This document shows, piece after piece, positions 6,749 through 7,933 of a DNA stretch of 7,933 nucleotides. The DNA is taken from the NCBI GenBank assembly GCA_021813065.1, contig JAKALZ010000074.1:1-7933 (forward strand), given 5' to 3'. Origin of the DNA: a bacterium. GTDB lineage: Bacteria; Spirochaetota; Spirochaetia; Treponematales; Rectinemataceae. How positions within the stretch are numbered: position 1 is the stretch's first letter; each line of letters begins with the position of its first letter. The position numbers and the translations under genes are program-made. Under the pieces are notes generated by a model. The model made no database searches and was not told where the DNA came from. It saw only the letters and a program-made list of their open reading frames with translations.

Positions 6749-7678
6749 ATGCAGAATACGATTTTCTTTCTTGGCAAAGGCGGTGTGGGAAAGACGACGC
6801 TCTCAAGCGCTTTCGCGCTCACTTTGGCGAGAAGCGGCAAAAGGGTACTCATCGTCTCACTCGACCCCGCGCACAATCTCGGCGACGCGCTGCGCGCCTC
6901 ACTCAACGGAAAACCGATCAATGTAGAACCAAACCTCGACGCGCTCGAGGTTGATCTGTCCGAATGGGTCGATAAATATCTCAAAGAGAGCCGCGAACAG
7001 CTTAAATCCAATTATTCGTACGATATGGCGCTCAACCTCGACTCTTTCTTCGGTATCCTAAAATATTCGCCCGGCACCGAAGAGTACGCGGTACTGTGGG
7101 CCATCGAGGATGTGCATTGCAATCTCGCCCCCCACTACGATTTCGTTGTCTTCGACACGCCGCCAACCGCGCTCTCGCTCCGATTCCTCGCTCTGCCCGC
7201 TATATCCGGGCTCTGGGTCGCTGAGCTCACCAAACTCAGGGAGAGGATTCTCAAGAGCCGCCAGACTATCGTCAAGCTGAACCCCTCTTCGCCGGTGGCG
7301 GAGAGCTGTGTCGACAAAGAGGACGACAAGGTGTACGGAAAACTGCGCAGCATACGCGAGCGACTCGCGATGCTGAACACGCTCTTTTCAAAGCACAGTT
7401 TTATCAGCGTGATCATCAACCCCGACGAACTCTCAATCTTCGAAGCGCTGAGAATCAAGGATGAACTCACGCGCCTCGGCATTCCTCTCTCCGCGATCTG
7501 CCTCAACAAGCAAGGCGTATCGGACGCCGAGTGGCACATCGACCCCAAGCTGAGCCATCTGCCGCGCTTTACCTACAATTTTTCCCGCGATGGAATCCAG
7601 TCGCGGGACGACCTCGTCGCCATCGGCCTCGAACCGCTGATGCGGCAATTCTTACACGGAAAGGAATTAAAACGATGA
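6749..7678 (+). CDS. ArsA/Get3 (TRC40)-family ATPase, single domain
   Basis: 309 residues, soluble. The deviant Walker A motif GKGGVGKTT (9-17) has both signature lysines, K10 and K15. Switch I is seen as SLDPAHNLGDAL (37-48), switch II as FDTPPT with D136 followed by LRFLALP (144-150), and a nucleotide-base loop as CLNKQ (251-255). These place it in the SIMIBI-class ArsA/Get3 ATPases, which dimerise and couple ATP hydrolysis to handing a substrate to a membrane partner. It is one domain, whereas classical plasmid ArsA is a tandem duplication. I see neither the Get3 CxxC zinc motif nor arsenite-binding cysteines in the usual arrangement, and no ars genes are nearby. The start is the ATG at 6749; an adjacent GTG at 6746 would add one residue. 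It overlaps the next gene as ATGA. A role in membrane-protein targeting or envelope assembly with its two neighbours is inference. Confidence 0.92.
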   Translation: MQNTIFFLGKGGVGKTTLSSAFALTLARSGKRVLIVSLDPAHNLGDALRASLNGKPINVEPNLDALEVDLSEWVDKYLKESREQLKSNYSYDMALNLDSFFGILKYSPGTEEYAVLWAIEDVHCNLAPHYDFVVFDTPPTALSLRFLALPAISGLWVAELTKLRERILKSRQTIVKLNPSSPVAESCVDKEDDKVYGKLRSIRERLAMLNTLFSKHSFISVIINPDELSIFEALRIKDELTRLGIPLSAICLNKQGVSDAEWHIDPKLSHLPRFTYNFSRDGIQSRDDLVAIGLEPLMRQFLHGKELKR

Positions 7679-7933
7679 ATCCCTACTTTTTGTTCGCGAT
7701 CTGTCTGCTCGGTCTCGGAGCCACTGTTCAATATTTCTTCGGTGTTAAAAAAAACCGGTGGTTGGGGAAGACCATGTCCATACAAGCGGAAAACCTCCTC
7801 GAGCCCAAAGAAACCAACTATGTCAACATCGGCGGCGCCATCGGCTACAACTTTACCTACAAGCTGCGAGAACCCTGGAAGGAGATGAAGGGGACCTTCA
7901 CGCTCTTTCCGCGCCACTCGCTGCTCTACCAGC
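7675..7933 (+). CDS. single-pass membrane protein of unknown function (partial, 3' end beyond window)
   Basis: 86 codons are visible from the ATG at 7675, which overlaps the ATPase stop as ATGA; AAGGA at 7661-7665 is a suitable ribosome binding site. Residues 4-23 form one hydrophobic membrane segment, followed immediately by basic residues (KKNRW, 25-29). This predicts that the remainder lies in the cytoplasm, on the same side as the ATPase. The following stretch (about 30-86) looks like a mixed alpha/beta domain with repeated aromatic and basic residues, including FTLFPRHSLLY (75-85). I do not recognise the family. The overlap with the ATPase gene makes it the best candidate membrane partner of the ATPase. 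Confidence 0.8.
   Translation, partial: MNPYFLFAICLLGLGATVQYFFGVKKNRWLGKTMSIQAENLLEPKETNYVNIGGAIGYNFTYKLREPWKEMKGTFTLFPRHSLLYQ

Noticed and set aside
6749..7678. Arsenite efflux ATPase (arsA)
   Set aside because: The family match is real, but the protein is single-domain and no arsR, arsB, acr3, arsC or arsD is visible. The symbol is withheld.

Overview
The window is from a bacterium that I cannot place at genus level. Gene starts have clear AGGAGG-type ribosome binding sites. There are sigma70-like promoters, an intrinsic terminator and compact 4-bp ATGA gene overlaps. Coding DNA is moderately GC-rich, with many CGC/GCG codons. A HEAT-repeat/glycosyltransferase fusion, a multidomain signalling protein and a short CstA would suit a spirochaete, deltaproteobacterium-like or candidate-phylum genome, but that is only an impression. 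No mobile element, CRISPR array, tRNA or rRNA is visible.

Left half, minus strand (4365 down to 1): a two-gene unit. The first gene (4365-2599) encodes a 588-residue protein with an ODP-type metallo-beta-lactamase fold, a signalling helix, a GGDEF-like domain and a receiver domain. By motif reading, the hallmark catalytic, metal or phospho-acceptor residues are altered in all three domains. It overlaps by 4 bp (ATGA) a very long gene (2602-1, running off the window). That gene encodes a membrane anchor, a large HEAT-repeat region with a cysteine cluster, two more membrane segments and a processive family-2 glycosyltransferase domain. The glycosyltransferase gene is open at the window edge and is easy to miss, because the complementary strand carries several long shadow frames across it. 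The pair looks like a polysaccharide synthase with a dedicated, probably non-catalytic, signalling partner.

Middle (4366-6288, plus strand): a 167-bp divergent intergenic region with a good sigma70 promoter drives cstA, a carbon-starvation family transporter of the short type. It ends in a strong rho-independent terminator.

Right (6289-7933, plus strand): a new promoter starts a tightly packed unit. It holds a 93-residue protein of unknown function, a single-domain ArsA/Get3-family ATPase, and the start of a single-pass membrane protein that overlaps the ATPase gene by ATGA. No arsenic genes are visible, so the ATPase is more likely part of a membrane-associated system with its two neighbours than of an arsenite pump. 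The signalling protein/HEAT-GT2 pair and the small-protein/ArsA/membrane-protein triad are the two parts most likely to be poorly described.
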